From Gemmatimonas sp. (GTDB taxonomy: Bacteria > Gemmatimonadota > Gemmatimonadetes > Gemmatimonadales > Gemmatimonadaceae): a DNA stretch of 40,469 bases. Under the pieces are notes generated by a model, which was not told the DNA's origin, did no database searches, and worked only from the letters and a program-made list of their open reading frames with translations. Below are positions 23,147-30,592 of this stretch, one piece after another. Position numbers and translations under genes: made by a program. Each line of letters starts with the position of its first letter. Position 1 is the first letter of the stretch. The stretch is from contig PNKF01000004.1 of assembly GCA_013822285.1 (NCBI GenBank), forward strand, positions 1 through 40,469, in the 5' to 3' direction.

Positions 23147-23799
23147 TGTTCGCGATGATGTTCCGTACGCAATGGCGTTGGACGCGCGTGGCGGTGATGA
23201 GCATCGCCGGACTGGCGCTCATCTTCCCGACGCTCGCGCGCTATCTCACGCGCAGCCTCGGCAGCGAGGACGCCCTGCGACAGGTCCTCGACGGCTTTCA
23301 GGTGCTCGGGCCCATGCTGGGCTTCCTCGCGTTGCTCGGGCCATTCATCCTCGCGGCCTTGCCCTGGACGATCGACCACGAGACGCGGCATGTGTATCCG
23401 CTGTCGCTACCGGTCGAGTGGTCGCGGTGGGTGGGCACGCGCTTCGTGATCGGCGCCATCACCTTGGTGATTCCGGCGATTGCCCTGTACATCGGCGCCT
23501 GGGCTACGGTGTCCGCGCTGGAGCTGCCGCCGCTGTTGCGGGCGTATCCTGGCGCGCTCGCGTTTCGTTTCCTGCTCGCCTCGCTGCTCTCGTACGCGAT
23601 CTCATTCGCACTCCAGTACCTAGCCGGCCGACGCGCGACCCACGTCGCGGCGACCGGTTTGGTGGCGGTGCTCGTGCTCATTCTGGCCGCGACGCTGGTG
23701 GGTCAGGCCGACCTCATCGAGCGCGCGGCCGAGTATCTGTTCGTGTGGCCGGGTCCGCTCGCGCTGTTCATCGAGCCGTGGACGCTGCTCGATGTCTAG
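23146..23799 (+). CDS. ABC transporter membrane subunit (ABC-2-like)
   Basis: A 217-residue protein with about six hydrophobic segments (VAVMSIAGLALIFPTLA; MLGFLALLGPFILAALPW; FVIGAITLVIPAIALYIGAW; FRFLLASLLSYAISFALQYLA; VAATGLVAVLVLILAATLVG; a last one near the C-terminus). The loop HETRHVYPLSLPVEWSRWV resembles the cytoplasmic coupling region of ABC-2 permeases. Its ATG overlaps the ATPase stop by one base, so the two should be made together. The membrane subunit is divergent and the substrate cannot be inferred. Confidence 0.85.
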   Translation: MFAMMFRTQWRWTRVAVMSIAGLALIFPTLARYLTRSLGSEDALRQVLDGFQVLGPMLGFLALLGPFILAALPWTIDHETRHVYPLSLPVEWSRWVGTRFVIGAITLVIPAIALYIGAWATVSALELPPLLRAYPGALAFRFLLASLLSYAISFALQYLAGRRATHVAATGLVAVLVLILAATLVGQADLIERAAEYLFVWPGPLALFIEPWTLLDV

Positions 23800-24820
23800 G
23801 CAACCCCTCTCACGCCGTGCGCCGTGGCCGGCGCTGCGTCTCGCGTTCGCGTGCCTGGTCTTCACCGCGAGCGCCGACGCGCAGGACATCCGCGCCATCC
23901 AGGATTCACTCGCGGCCATGCGGGAGCGAGTGGCCGACGCCCGACAGCAACTGGCCAACGCCGAGTTCCGCGTGCGGGCGCTGCCGAACGACTCGCTCGA
24001 GCTTTCGGGTGCAAAGGTGCTCTTCAACTCGGCGGACGTGCCGCCGGCAGAACGCCGCCGTCTCGCCAAGGCCTTCGCGCGTGCCGAGCGTGAACTCGTG
24101 CGCGACCTCGGGGATGACGGCCGCTCACTGCTCGCCGAGACGCGCTGGCAGATCATCGTGTCGCAGCGACCGGGGATGTTCGAGCGCCCGTATGTGAGCC
24201 TCGTGCCGCTCTATCGCCGCACGGCAGGCGCCAGCGCGAGCCCGAGTGCCGTGCTGCGATTCCCGATCGCGCAGGGCAGCGTGTCGTACCTCGTGAAGCG
24301 GGGCGCCGGCGAGCGCCTCGTGATCCGCCATGCCTCGCTCAACAACTGGCTCGGCGGCTCGTTGTACCTGCGCGACCCCGCGGATACCTACTACGCGGCC
24401 TCGCGCGAACTCGCGCTGCGCGGCAACGGGAAGTCGCGGCGCTGCGTCCGCGGTGACATCGCCGAGTGCGCCATCATCCTCGATCCCGCGAGGCGGGACG
24501 AATGGTACGAAGGCGAGTCGGAGAATCGTCGCATGCCACCGGCCTCGCACGCCGTGCGCGAGAGCGTGCTGCACTTCGTGCTGGAGCGCGCGGGACCGTC
24601 GCTACTGTCGACGATTGCGGCCGCGCCCGACTCTGCGGAGCCCATCGCCTTGCTCGCCCAAGCCGCGGGACTCTCGCGAGAGGAGTTGCTGAGGCAATGG
24701 CAGCTCGCCATCTCCAGTGGCGGCACGACGCGGGCGCAAGTCGCGCCGCGCATGGCGCTCTCGAGCCTACTGTGGATCGTCCTATTCGGCGCCGTCGCCG
24801 TCCGCCGGAGGCCCCGCTAA
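23792..24820 (+). CDS. Exported, C-terminally anchored protein of unknown function in the ABC operon
   Basis: A 342-residue protein with a signal peptide ending SADAQ, a helical coiled stretch (residues 32-62), a soluble domain and a C-terminal membrane helix (LSSLLWIVLFGAVAV) followed by RRRPR, so most of it should face the periplasm. The text HAVRESVLHFVLERAG ... LSREELLRQWQLAI resembles the C-terminal part of peptidase-MA-like proteins, but no HExxH is present, so enzymatic activity is doubtful. It overlaps the permease gene by eight bases and the next gene by one, and may be an accessory or sensor for the transporter. Family not recognised. Confidence 0.75.
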   Translation: MSRQPLSRRAPWPALRLAFACLVFTASADAQDIRAIQDSLAAMRERVADARQQLANAEFRVRALPNDSLELSGAKVLFNSADVPPAERRRLAKAFARAERELVRDLGDDGRSLLAETRWQIIVSQRPGMFERPYVSLVPLYRRTAGASASPSAVLRFPIAQGSVSYLVKRGAGERLVIRHASLNNWLGGSLYLRDPADTYYAASRELALRGNGKSRRCVRGDIAECAIILDPARRDEWYEGESENRRMPPASHAVRESVLHFVLERAGPSLLSTIAAAPDSAEPIALLAQAAGLSREELLRQWQLAISSGGTTRAQVAPRMALSSLLWIVLFGAVAVRRRPR

Positions 24821-25905
24821 TGCGTCGATGGATCTTTGCAACAGTCGTGCTGGGCGTCGTGGCGGCGACGATGCTCGTCGCGCGCCGCCGCAGCGACCTG
24901 CCGGACGAGGCGCTCTACGCGCTGCAGTATCCCGAGGTCAACGCGGCGCGTACGCTGATGCTGACGCGCTCCGACAGCGTGCGCGCATGGTCGGCCGCAC
25001 TCACGCGGGCCCAGAGTCTCGCCTTGGCCGCCACCGCGACGCGCGGGCCGCAGCCCTTCCTGCTCGAGACCCGCGGCATCGTCAGCCCGGGAACGCGGGC
25101 CGCGTTCTCGCGCATCCTCGAGGCTGAGCTCGCGCGCATCGGAACGCCCCGCGTACCCATTCGCGTGCTGCTCGCCTCAGATACCGCCGCGAGCTACTCC
25201 AACTACGCCGGCTGGTACCTGCGTCCCACGACGGCTGGCGATCCTTGCGTGGTGATCATCCGCTTGCGTGAGTCGCAGACGGCCACCTTCGCCCCGCGGA
25301 CGGGTGATCAGCGCCTGGGTGTCTGTGCATTGTATGCGCGACATGGCATGCCGGGAGCGGGAATCGCGGCGTGGTTGGATAGCACGCGGGCCATCAGCGC
25401 CGCTGGCGACAGCGCCAGCGTTGGATCCGGCGACCGCACGTCGTACCCTGGGGTCAGCCGCATCGCCGGTGGCATGCTGCTGCAAGCATTGGCACCCGTC
25501 GCCTGTGTGGCCGGCCGCGACGAGGCCTGCGTGACCGCGACGCTTCACCCGCGCTTCGAGGAGCCGCGGCGCGTGATCATCGACATCGCCCGCAGTCCGA
25601 AGATGTCGTCGGTGTACCCGTACGAAATCACCGACTACCCCGGCAACATGACGGCATCGCTGCGTGCGTCGATGGGCCCGGAGAGTTTCCAACGCTGGTG
25701 GCAGAGTTCCCTCCCGCCGGCCGAGGCCTACGAGCAGATCAGTGGTGAGCCCTTCGCGCTGTGGGCACGGCGGTATATGGAGGGCTTCATCGGCAAGCGG
25801 AACCCGGGGCCGCTGCGCGCCGAGTTTCCGCTGGTACTCGGCCTGCTGCTGGCGGTCGTCATGGCCTGGTGGGGCATCCGCGGCGCGCGGCGCGCCCGGA
25901 GCTGA
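24820..25905 (+). CDS. Membrane-anchored protein of unknown function in the ABC operon
   Basis: A 361-residue protein with an N-terminal membrane helix (IFATVVLGVVAATMLV) and a C-terminal one (FPLVLGLLLAVVMAWWGI), leaving a periplasmic domain of about 300 residues. That domain contains Cys residues in GDPCVV, GVCALY, VACVAG and EACVT that could form disulfides, and the late segment GPESFQRWWQSSLPPAEAYEQI. The segment resembles the ends of peptidase-MA-like proteins, as in the preceding gene, but again no zinc motif is seen. The ATG overlaps the preceding stop by one base (TAATG). Last gene of the operon before a 26-bp terminator hairpin. Confidence 0.75.
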   Translation: MRRWIFATVVLGVVAATMLVARRRSDLPDEALYALQYPEVNAARTLMLTRSDSVRAWSAALTRAQSLALAATATRGPQPFLLETRGIVSPGTRAAFSRILEAELARIGTPRVPIRVLLASDTAASYSNYAGWYLRPTTAGDPCVVIIRLRESQTATFAPRTGDQRLGVCALYARHGMPGAGIAAWLDSTRAISAAGDSASVGSGDRTSYPGVSRIAGGMLLQALAPVACVAGRDEACVTATLHPRFEEPRRVIIDIARSPKMSSVYPYEITDYPGNMTASLRASMGPESFQRWWQSSLPPAEAYEQISGEPFALWARRYMEGFIGKRNPGPLRAEFPLVLGLLLAVVMAWWGIRGARRARS

Positions 25906-25911
25906 ATGCCC

Positions 25912-25964
25912 GAGAACGAAGCGGGGGCCGGGCGCAGACTGCGCCCGGCCCCCGCTTCGTTCTC
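25912..25964. terminator. 26-bp perfect hairpin at the end of the ABC operon
   Basis: Arms 25912-25937 and 25939-25964 are exact reverse complements around a single central base. The GC-rich stem lies between convergent genes (ends at 25905 and 25973). There is no T-run, but the stem is strong and could work in both directions. Confidence 0.8.
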
Positions 25965-25972
25965 GTTGATGC

Positions 25973-26575
25973 TTACGGCGTCTGCACCATCGCTGCGACG
26001 CGCTGCTGTACCATGTCGCGGATGCGAATCTCGAGGTCGCCCGTCGACGAGCAGCGCACATCCTGCGTGCTCGACGTGACGGGATTGCGACCGACGGCCG
26101 AGATGATCGTGCCGACCACGGAACCGCCGCCGGGGTTCGCCGTCACCGAGGTGACGATGGTCATGTTGATCTGATAGGTCTCGGCGTTCTCGATGGTGCC
26201 CGAGCGACCGCATTCGAGATAGCGCTGCATGGGCACGCGACCGATCTGTCGGCGCGTACGCCAGCCCTCGTTGCCGATCACCTTGCGATTGTCGTCCTTC
26301 ACCGTGAGCGGAATGCCGAGATCCTGGAACACGCTCGGCAGCACCGACCACACCTGCGCGACGGTGCCCGTCGAGAGCAGGCGGATGTTGTTGTCGAGGT
26401 TCGCCGAGGTGATGGCGAGTCCGCCGCCGCCCGAGGAGGTGACGACGCGCTCGGTCTGGATGGTCGGCGCAGTGGAGGGCACCGGCGCGGGATCGCTGCC
26501 GCCGGGGGCCGTGCTGCACGCAGCGGCGAGGCAAGCAACAGAGCCTAGGAGCAACGCGGTCGAAGCGTGACGCAT
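25973..26575 (-). CDS. Lipoprotein of unknown function
   Basis: A 200-residue protein with a lipoprotein signal peptide: hydrophobic stretch ending LAAAC, Cys20 being the lipidation site. The mature part has a Pro/Thr/Gly linker and then a compact domain (LLSTGTVAQVWSVLPSVFQDLGIPLTVKD ... RKVIGNEGWRTRRQIG) resembling periplasmic amyloid- or BamC-like small folds, with two Cys (LECGRSG, DVRCSS) that may form a disulfide. No family is recognised with confidence. The ATG at 26575 begins the signal peptide; the frame upstream runs through the tRNA fragment and is not coding. Confidence 0.78.
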   Translation of the reverse strand: MRHASTALLLGSVACLAAACSTAPGGSDPAPVPSTAPTIQTERVVTSSGGGGLAITSANLDNNIRLLSTGTVAQVWSVLPSVFQDLGIPLTVKDDNRKVIGNEGWRTRRQIGRVPMQRYLECGRSGTIENAETYQINMTIVTSVTANPGGGSVVGTIISAVGRNPVTSSTQDVRCSSTGDLEIRIRDMVQQRVAAMVQTP

Positions 26576-26703
26576 GAAAGGCCTCTCGAACGAGTGAGCG
26601 TGACGGGGCAGCCAGTGGGACGGCCGGATGGCGCAGAAGTTACCCCCAAAGCCGCATTTCGTGCCACGGCGCGGTGGGGCGCGGCCGGCGTGGCGAATGC
26701 AAA

Positions 26704-26734
26704 CGCGGCCCCCGGCAGAGTGCCGGGGGCCGCG
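26704..26734 (-). terminator. GC-rich hairpin downstream of the tRNA fragment
   Basis: Arms 26704-26717 and 26721-26734 form a 14-bp perfect stem with loop GAG, 24 bases beyond the 3' end of the tRNA-like fragment on the minus strand. This is the right place for the native terminator of the interrupted tRNA gene and supports the view that the left side is original chromosome. Confidence 0.65.
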
Positions 26735-26757
26735 AGGCAAGTCTAGAGTTGCTGCAG

Positions 26758-26785
26758 AGCCACAGGTGGGAATTGAACCCACGAC
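26758..26785 (-). other. 3' end of a tRNA gene: likely prophage attachment site (attL)
   Basis: On the minus strand the sequence holds a T-arm, GTGGG-TTCAATT-CCCAC (26782-26766), then CTGTGGC as acceptor 3' strand (26765-26759) and discriminator T. Upstream on the same strand there is no anticodon arm, D-arm or acceptor 5' strand, so only the 3' end of a tRNA is present. Chromosomal genes lie on one side and phage genes on the other. This is what remains when a phage integrates into a tRNA gene and supplies its own copy of the 3' end at the other junction. The amino acid cannot be told; the missing acceptor strand should begin GCCACAG. Confidence 0.75.
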
Positions 26786-26897
26786 CGCTTGGCGGGAGTA
26801 ATCGCGCCGCGCAGCAGGTTCGCTCTGGTTTCACTCTGAGCGAAGGCCAGTCGAGCGGCTCTGGAGCCCCGAACGCCCGCCGAATCCAGAAGTCGAA

Positions 26898-26916
26898 CGA
26901 CACTTATCCGACACTT
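26898..26916 (+). repeat. Tandem CGACACTT repeats next to the attachment site
   Basis: CGACACTT occurs at 26898-26905 and 26909-26916 with three bases between. Short direct repeats 110-160 bases from an attachment core are where integrases bind arm-type sites. The stretch 26786-26940 otherwise holds no recognisable gene. Confidence 0.35.
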
Positions 26917-26940
26917 GGCTTCGCGGGACTCTGCGCGTCG

Positions 26941-27075
26941 CTGCGTCTCAGGGTCGGCCGCTTTCTGTGCTGGCTCGACGAGGGCCATCGCTACGACAGC
27001 GAGCACCCGCGCATCGCCTATGGTCTGATCTTTCTCGACTGCCTGCGGTGCGGGCACACGGTGGTGTGGGAATGA
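26941..27075 (+). CDS. Small zinc-ribbon-like phage protein, start unclear
   Basis: The open frame ends at a TGA that overlaps the next gene's ATG (ATGA), the same arrangement as the genes that follow. The last 40 residues (FLCWLDEGHRYDSEH ... FLDCLRCGHTVVWE) look like a tiny zinc-binding phage protein with Cys and Cys-x-x-Cys. There is no ATG, GTG or TTG between the attachment site and this region in frame; CTG at 26941 is the closest candidate. Either a rare start is used or the 5' end was lost. Sequence further upstream in this frame translates the tRNA fragment and is not protein. Confidence 0.4.
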   Translation: MRLRVGRFLCWLDEGHRYDSEHPRIAYGLIFLDCLRCGHTVVWE

Positions 27076-27593
27076 ACCGCGCCGCCGAGCATGACCCCAA
27101 GGCCCAAGCGGACGTGTGCCCGAAGTGCGGCGGCAAGCTGCGCTTTGAGCGCGCGCCTGGCGGCAGCGGGCAGACCGTCGAGATCTGCGAGAACCTCCGC
27201 ATGTCGACGGTGAAGCCTGGCGTGAATGTCGGCACGTGCGACCACTGGCGCATGCTTGAAACGCTACGCCGGCCCGAGCTGGCACGTCGGCCGCGGAGTC
27301 CCGAGCCAGCCGAGTCGCTCCGTCAGCGGCGCACGGCACGGAGCACCGGAGTGACCGGTGCCGTCGCGCTCAAGCTCGAGCGCGTCTTGTCTGTCCTGGG
27401 CGACGAATCGAAGGTGGCGCGCACGAAGGACGAAGTGGCGCAGGCGCTCGGCATGCCCGTCGAGAATGCCTATCGGTACCTCGAGATCCTCGTCGTGCAG
27501 GGGCGAGCGGCGATGCAGTTCCGCAGCCGCGGGCAGCGGCATCGCCGACCCAAGGAGTACTGGGTCACGCGCGCGGGCCGGGAGGCCGCATGA
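27072..27593 (+). CDS. Phage zinc-ribbon and winged-helix protein
   Basis: A 173-residue protein. The N-terminal part has Cys16-x-x-Cys19 and later Cys39 and Cys56, a plausible zinc ribbon. The C-terminal part (about 95-173) reads as a winged helix: KVARTKDEVAQALGMPVENAYRYLEILVVQGRA, then RHRRPKEYWVT. Such proteins in early phage regions are usually DNA-binding regulators. The ATG overlaps the upstream stop (ATGA) and the end overlaps the next gene by four bases. Regulator role inferred from fold only. Confidence 0.7.
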   Translation: MNRAAEHDPKAQADVCPKCGGKLRFERAPGGSGQTVEICENLRMSTVKPGVNVGTCDHWRMLETLRRPELARRPRSPEPAESLRQRRTARSTGVTGAVALKLERVLSVLGDESKVARTKDEVAQALGMPVENAYRYLEILVVQGRAAMQFRSRGQRHRRPKEYWVTRAGREAA

Positions 27594-28198
27594 TCGAGCG
27601 TCCGATCCTGTTCAGCGGGCCGATGGTCCGCGCGATTCTCGCGGGCCACAAGACGCAGACGCGGCGGGTCGTGCGCGGCGACTTCGACACGATCCAGCCG
27701 AGTGTGATGACGACCGACGGCAAGATGCTCGAGTCGCACTGGACTGCGACCGGGCCCGCAGGTCGGGTCGGACTCGTATCGCCGTATGGCGTCGACGGCC
27801 ACAAGCTTTGGGTGCGCGAGACGTGGGACTTTCGGCCCTGGGCCACTGAGGATGCACCCACCGCAGTGCGCGTCGCATACGCTGCCGATGGTGAGCAGCG
27901 GGATGTGGTTGCTCCCGCCGACTGGAATCCGACGCTCTTCGGCACGGCGCGTTGGCGGCCGTCTATCCACATGCCGCGCTGGGCGTCGCGCCTCACGCTC
28001 GAGGTCACGGACGTTCGCGTCGAGCGGCTGCAGTGCATGAGCGAAGAAGATGCGATTGCGGAAGGAGTCGTCGCGCCAGCCCGCTGGGCGAGCGTACCTG
28101 GCTTCGCAGTGCTTTGGGACTCACTCAACGCCGCCCGCGGCTTCGGCTGGGACGCGAACCCCTGGGTGTGGGTGATCGAGTTCCGGAGGGTCTCGTGA
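27590..28198 (+). CDS. Phage ASCH-domain-like protein
   Basis: A 202-residue protein. The pattern PILFSGPMVRAILAGHKTQTRR at the start, then LWVRETWDF, RWRPSIHMPRWASR, LTLEVTDVRVERLQCMSEEDAIAEGV and a final WVWVIEFRR, is the familiar phage protein that carries an ASCH (PUA-like) fold. ASCH domains bind RNA or modified nucleotides; the phage role is not established. It overlaps both neighbours by four bases. Confidence 0.85.
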   Translation: MIERPILFSGPMVRAILAGHKTQTRRVVRGDFDTIQPSVMTTDGKMLESHWTATGPAGRVGLVSPYGVDGHKLWVRETWDFRPWATEDAPTAVRVAYAADGEQRDVVAPADWNPTLFGTARWRPSIHMPRWASRLTLEVTDVRVERLQCMSEEDAIAEGVVAPARWASVPGFAVLWDSLNAARGFGWDANPWVWVIEFRRVS

Positions 28199-28332
28199 TC
28201 TCGCGCTGCAAGCGTGCTGCGTCGGCCCTGCTCGACACGGTCGAGTTCTGGATCATCTACCTCTTCTTCCTCCTCGCCTGCGCCCTCGAGCCCGACGAAA
28301 AGGACTCCTTCGACCTGTGGAATCGGCCATGA
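28195..28332 (+). CDS. Small single-pass membrane protein, phage
   Basis: A 45-residue frame starting with GTG that overlaps the previous stop (GTGA) and ends in ATGA with the next gene. It contains one hydrophobic helix (FWIIYLFFLLACAL) followed by an acidic tail (EPDEKDSFDLWNRP). The double overlap supports it as a real gene. Function unknown; too early in the genome to assume a holin. Confidence 0.6.
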   Translation: MISRCKRAASALLDTVEFWIIYLFFLLACALEPDEKDSFDLWNRP

Positions 28333-28724
28333 CTTGTAATCGAAAGGGGCCGCACGGCAAGCGCTGCGGAGGGATACTCATCGAACGCACCGACCGCATC
28401 GGTCGTGTGCTCTTCGATTGCCCACGCTGTGAGCGGCGCGAGGCCGGCGTGTGTGCGACGTGCCCGCGGCGCGTGCGTGGGATGGTCGGCCGCGCGGAGT
28501 TCTGCGAGAGCTGCTACGTCCGCCGCCAGCAACAGCTGGGACGGCTCCGGAAGAAGGAGTGGCGCCGTGAGTACCGCGAACGTGTGCCCGCAATCCCACT
28601 AGCAGAAGCAGGGCGTCGCGCCGGCCGCTCTCGCGCTCGTAACCTGAGCCCGGAGCGCCGCCAGGAGATCGCGCGGATGGGCGGCCAGGCGAAGTGGGCG
28701 CGCGTGCGCGCGAGGGCCGCCTGA
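28329..28724 (+). CDS. Phage zinc-finger protein with KGG-like tail
   Basis: A 131-residue basic protein. Cysteines in KRCGGI, DCPRCERR, CATCPRR and CESC suggest two zinc ribbons. The C-terminus LSPERRQEIARMGGQAKWARV resembles the KGG-type helical repeat seen in small phage and stress proteins. The ATG at 28329 overlaps the previous stop; a GTG four codons upstream is less likely. Probably nucleic-acid binding, by charge and fold only. Confidence 0.65.
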   Translation: MTCNRKGPHGKRCGGILIERTDRIGRVLFDCPRCERREAGVCATCPRRVRGMVGRAEFCESCYVRRQQQLGRLRKKEWRREYRERVPAIPLAEAGRRAGRSRARNLSPERRQEIARMGGQAKWARVRARAA

Positions 28725-29233
28725 TGCACTCCGACCACGACATCATTGGCACTCGCGTGCGCGTCGACCAGACGGAAGGGCTCGGGCTGTTCGATGCCGC
28801 GCGCACGCAGGCCGCGGCACCGCCCGCGCCGCCGCGGCGCGTCTCGCGCGTGAAGGCCGCCGCCGACGAGCCATCGGACCGCGACGACGCCATCGCGCGG
28901 CTGAAGGATCTCATCGTCGAGGCACTGGTGCGGCGCGCGCTCGACCGCCGCGACCGCGCCGAGAACCCCGGCGTCACGGCGGATGATGTTCTCGCGCTGT
29001 GTCGACAGCACCCGCAATCCGCGCTCGTGGCATCAGGCAAGCGCGACGAGCAGCGGGCCTGGTCATGGGTTGGCCCTTGGCTCGCCCAGCTCGATCGTGC
29101 CGGGGCCCTGGCCGAGCTGCACCTCTCAGGACAGAAGGTCTATCGCCGCAGCACGCGGCCCTCCTCTCACGGCAATCTGCAGGTCGTCTACGTGCATCCC
29201 ACCGATCACCGCGCGCGCCGGAGGGCTGCCTAG
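28724..29233 (+). CDS. Phage protein of unknown function
   Basis: A 169-residue protein. The first 50 residues are Pro/Ala-rich; a helical domain follows (DAIARLKDLIVEALVRRALDR ... TADDVLALCRQHP ... RAWSWVGPWLAQLDRAGALAEL), reminiscent of a small winged-helix or vWF-unrelated helical bundle ending in a beta hairpin. No family recognised. It overlaps the previous stop by one base (TGATG) and the next GTG by one base. Confidence 0.65.
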   Translation: MHSDHDIIGTRVRVDQTEGLGLFDAARTQAAAPPAPPRRVSRVKAAADEPSDRDDAIARLKDLIVEALVRRALDRRDRAENPGVTADDVLALCRQHPQSALVASGKRDEQRAWSWVGPWLAQLDRAGALAELHLSGQKVYRRSTRPSSHGNLQVVYVHPTDHRARRRAA

Positions 29234-30066
29234 TGGCGCGCATTCGCACGATCAAGCCGGAGTTTGCCGACGACGAGAAGCTCGCGAAGGTCTCACGAGA
29301 CGCCCGTCTCACCTTCGTGCTCCTTATCACGCAGGCCGACGACTACGGACTGATTCCAGGGTCACCCCGGCAGCTGCTCGGCTCCCTGTTTCCGCTCGAC
29401 GAGTCGGTGTCGACCGATATGCTGCGCGCGTGGATCTCCGAGCTCGTCTCCATCGGTGCCGTCCGGTGGCGCTCCACTGTCGACGGCGCGCCCGTGGTTG
29501 AGCTGACGCAATGGGCCAACCACCAGAAGGTCGACCACCCGGCCAAGCCCGTCCTGCGCGACAAGCTGGCGCCCGCCGAAGCGGCGGCGTCTGTGCAGTC
29601 TCGCGAGGATGTTCCGAGGGATTCGCGAGACCCTCGCCCGCCGACCTTGGACCAGCGACCAACGACCGAGGACCACCGACCGGCTGCTGCTGCGCACGCC
29701 CGCGTGGAGATCGCCCGCACCGCCAACGACGCCATCGACGCTGCCTTCGGCACCACCAACAAGCGCCGCAGTCTACTACCCGGCACCGCCGCGGCGGTGC
29801 TTGAGGTCCTCGAGCAGGACGCCGTTCCGCTCGACTTTGCCCTGCAGGCCATCCGGGATGCCGTTCCCGCGCTCAAGGAGCCGCCGCGCTCCCTGGCATA
29901 CTTCGCCCCGATCGTCCGCGAGCGTTGGGAACAGCGCCAGGTCGCGCCGTCGCCCGCCGGTCGCCGCACCGGAAGGCCGGCCCCTCGGTCGGCGGTGACC
30001 CGCCAAGAGCGCAATCTCGCCGCCGTGCGAGATTGGCTCGAGGAGGGAGAGCCCAGTGGCGTCTAA
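29233..30066 (+). CDS. Phage replication initiator-like protein
   Basis: A 277-residue protein. The start ARIRTIKPEFADDEKLAKVSRDARLTFVLLITQADDYG and the stretch LISIGAVRW-type winged helix (ISELVSIGAVRW) with WANHQKVDHP are typical of the lambda O/DnaT-like N-terminal domains common in siphovirus replication modules. A Pro-rich linker and a C-terminal helical part (AVLEVLEQDAVPLDFALQAI) follow. It probably binds the phage origin or helps load the host helicase together with the next two genes. The GTG start overlaps the preceding TAG. Confidence 0.75.
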   Translation: MARIRTIKPEFADDEKLAKVSRDARLTFVLLITQADDYGLIPGSPRQLLGSLFPLDESVSTDMLRAWISELVSIGAVRWRSTVDGAPVVELTQWANHQKVDHPAKPVLRDKLAPAEAAASVQSREDVPRDSRDPRPPTLDQRPTTEDHRPAAAAHARVEIARTANDAIDAAFGTTNKRRSLLPGTAAAVLEVLEQDAVPLDFALQAIRDAVPALKEPPRSLAYFAPIVRERWEQRQVAPSPAGRRTGRPAPRSAVTRQERNLAAVRDWLEEGEPSGV

Positions 30067-30592
30067 GCTCGCCGTCGCCAAGGCCATGGCCGTACTCGGC
30101 GCGACGTTCCCCAGGGACGTCACGCCAGAGCTCGTCGCGATCTACGCCGCGGCGGTGCAGGACCTGTCGGACCAAGACCTCGACCGAGCCGTGCAGCGTG
30201 CCGTCGCGACGTGCCGGTTCTTTCCCGTGCCCGCGGAGCTGCGTGAGTTCGCGGGTGCCAACCGCCCGCCCGTCGTCGAGGTCGACACCATTCTCGACCA
30301 GCTGCGCGGCATGTGCGGCTACCTGCCGACGGTCGGCACGATTGCGCCGCGCGTCGACGACGTGCGGCAGAAGCTCGGAGAGAGCGTCGCCCGCGCATAC
30401 GCGGCCTGCGGCGGTGGCAGTCGGCTGCTTCTCGGGAATGACACGACCTCCGCGATCGCCCTGCGGGAGTTCACCCAGGAACTGCATGCCGAGGTCCGCG
30501 CCGTCGGACCAGCGGCGCTGCTCCCGGCCACCTCCGATCTCCGGTTGGTGCAATCGCCGAACCCACAAACCCGAGGACTCCTCCGTGACTGA
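30056..30592 (+). CDS. Phage helicase-loader-like protein, first copy
   Basis: A 178-residue protein, mostly helical, with the pattern YAAAVQDLSDQDLDRAVQRAVATCRFFPVPAELREFA typical of phage helicase loaders and replication P-like proteins. It follows the initiator-like gene with an 11-base overlap, as in many replication modules. It starts with GTG. The C-terminal part contains CGGGSRLLLGND, which is not a real P-loop. Loader role is inferred from pattern and position. Confidence 0.65.
   Translation: MASKLAVAKAMAVLGATFPRDVTPELVAIYAAAVQDLSDQDLDRAVQRAVATCRFFPVPAELREFAGANRPPVVEVDTILDQLRGMCGYLPTVGTIAPRVDDVRQKLGESVARAYAACGGGSRLLLGNDTTSAIALREFTQELHAEVRAVGPAALLPATSDLRLVQSPNPQTRGLLRD

Noticed and set aside
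26758-26830. Complete tRNA gene at the prophage edge
   Set aside because: No anticodon stem-loop, D-arm or acceptor 5' strand can be found upstream on the minus strand.
26674-26940. Long open frame running through the tRNA fragment
   Set aside because: Its text (HRWELNPRPLGG) is the usual translation of a tRNA T-arm; only the last part, after 26941, is likely protein.
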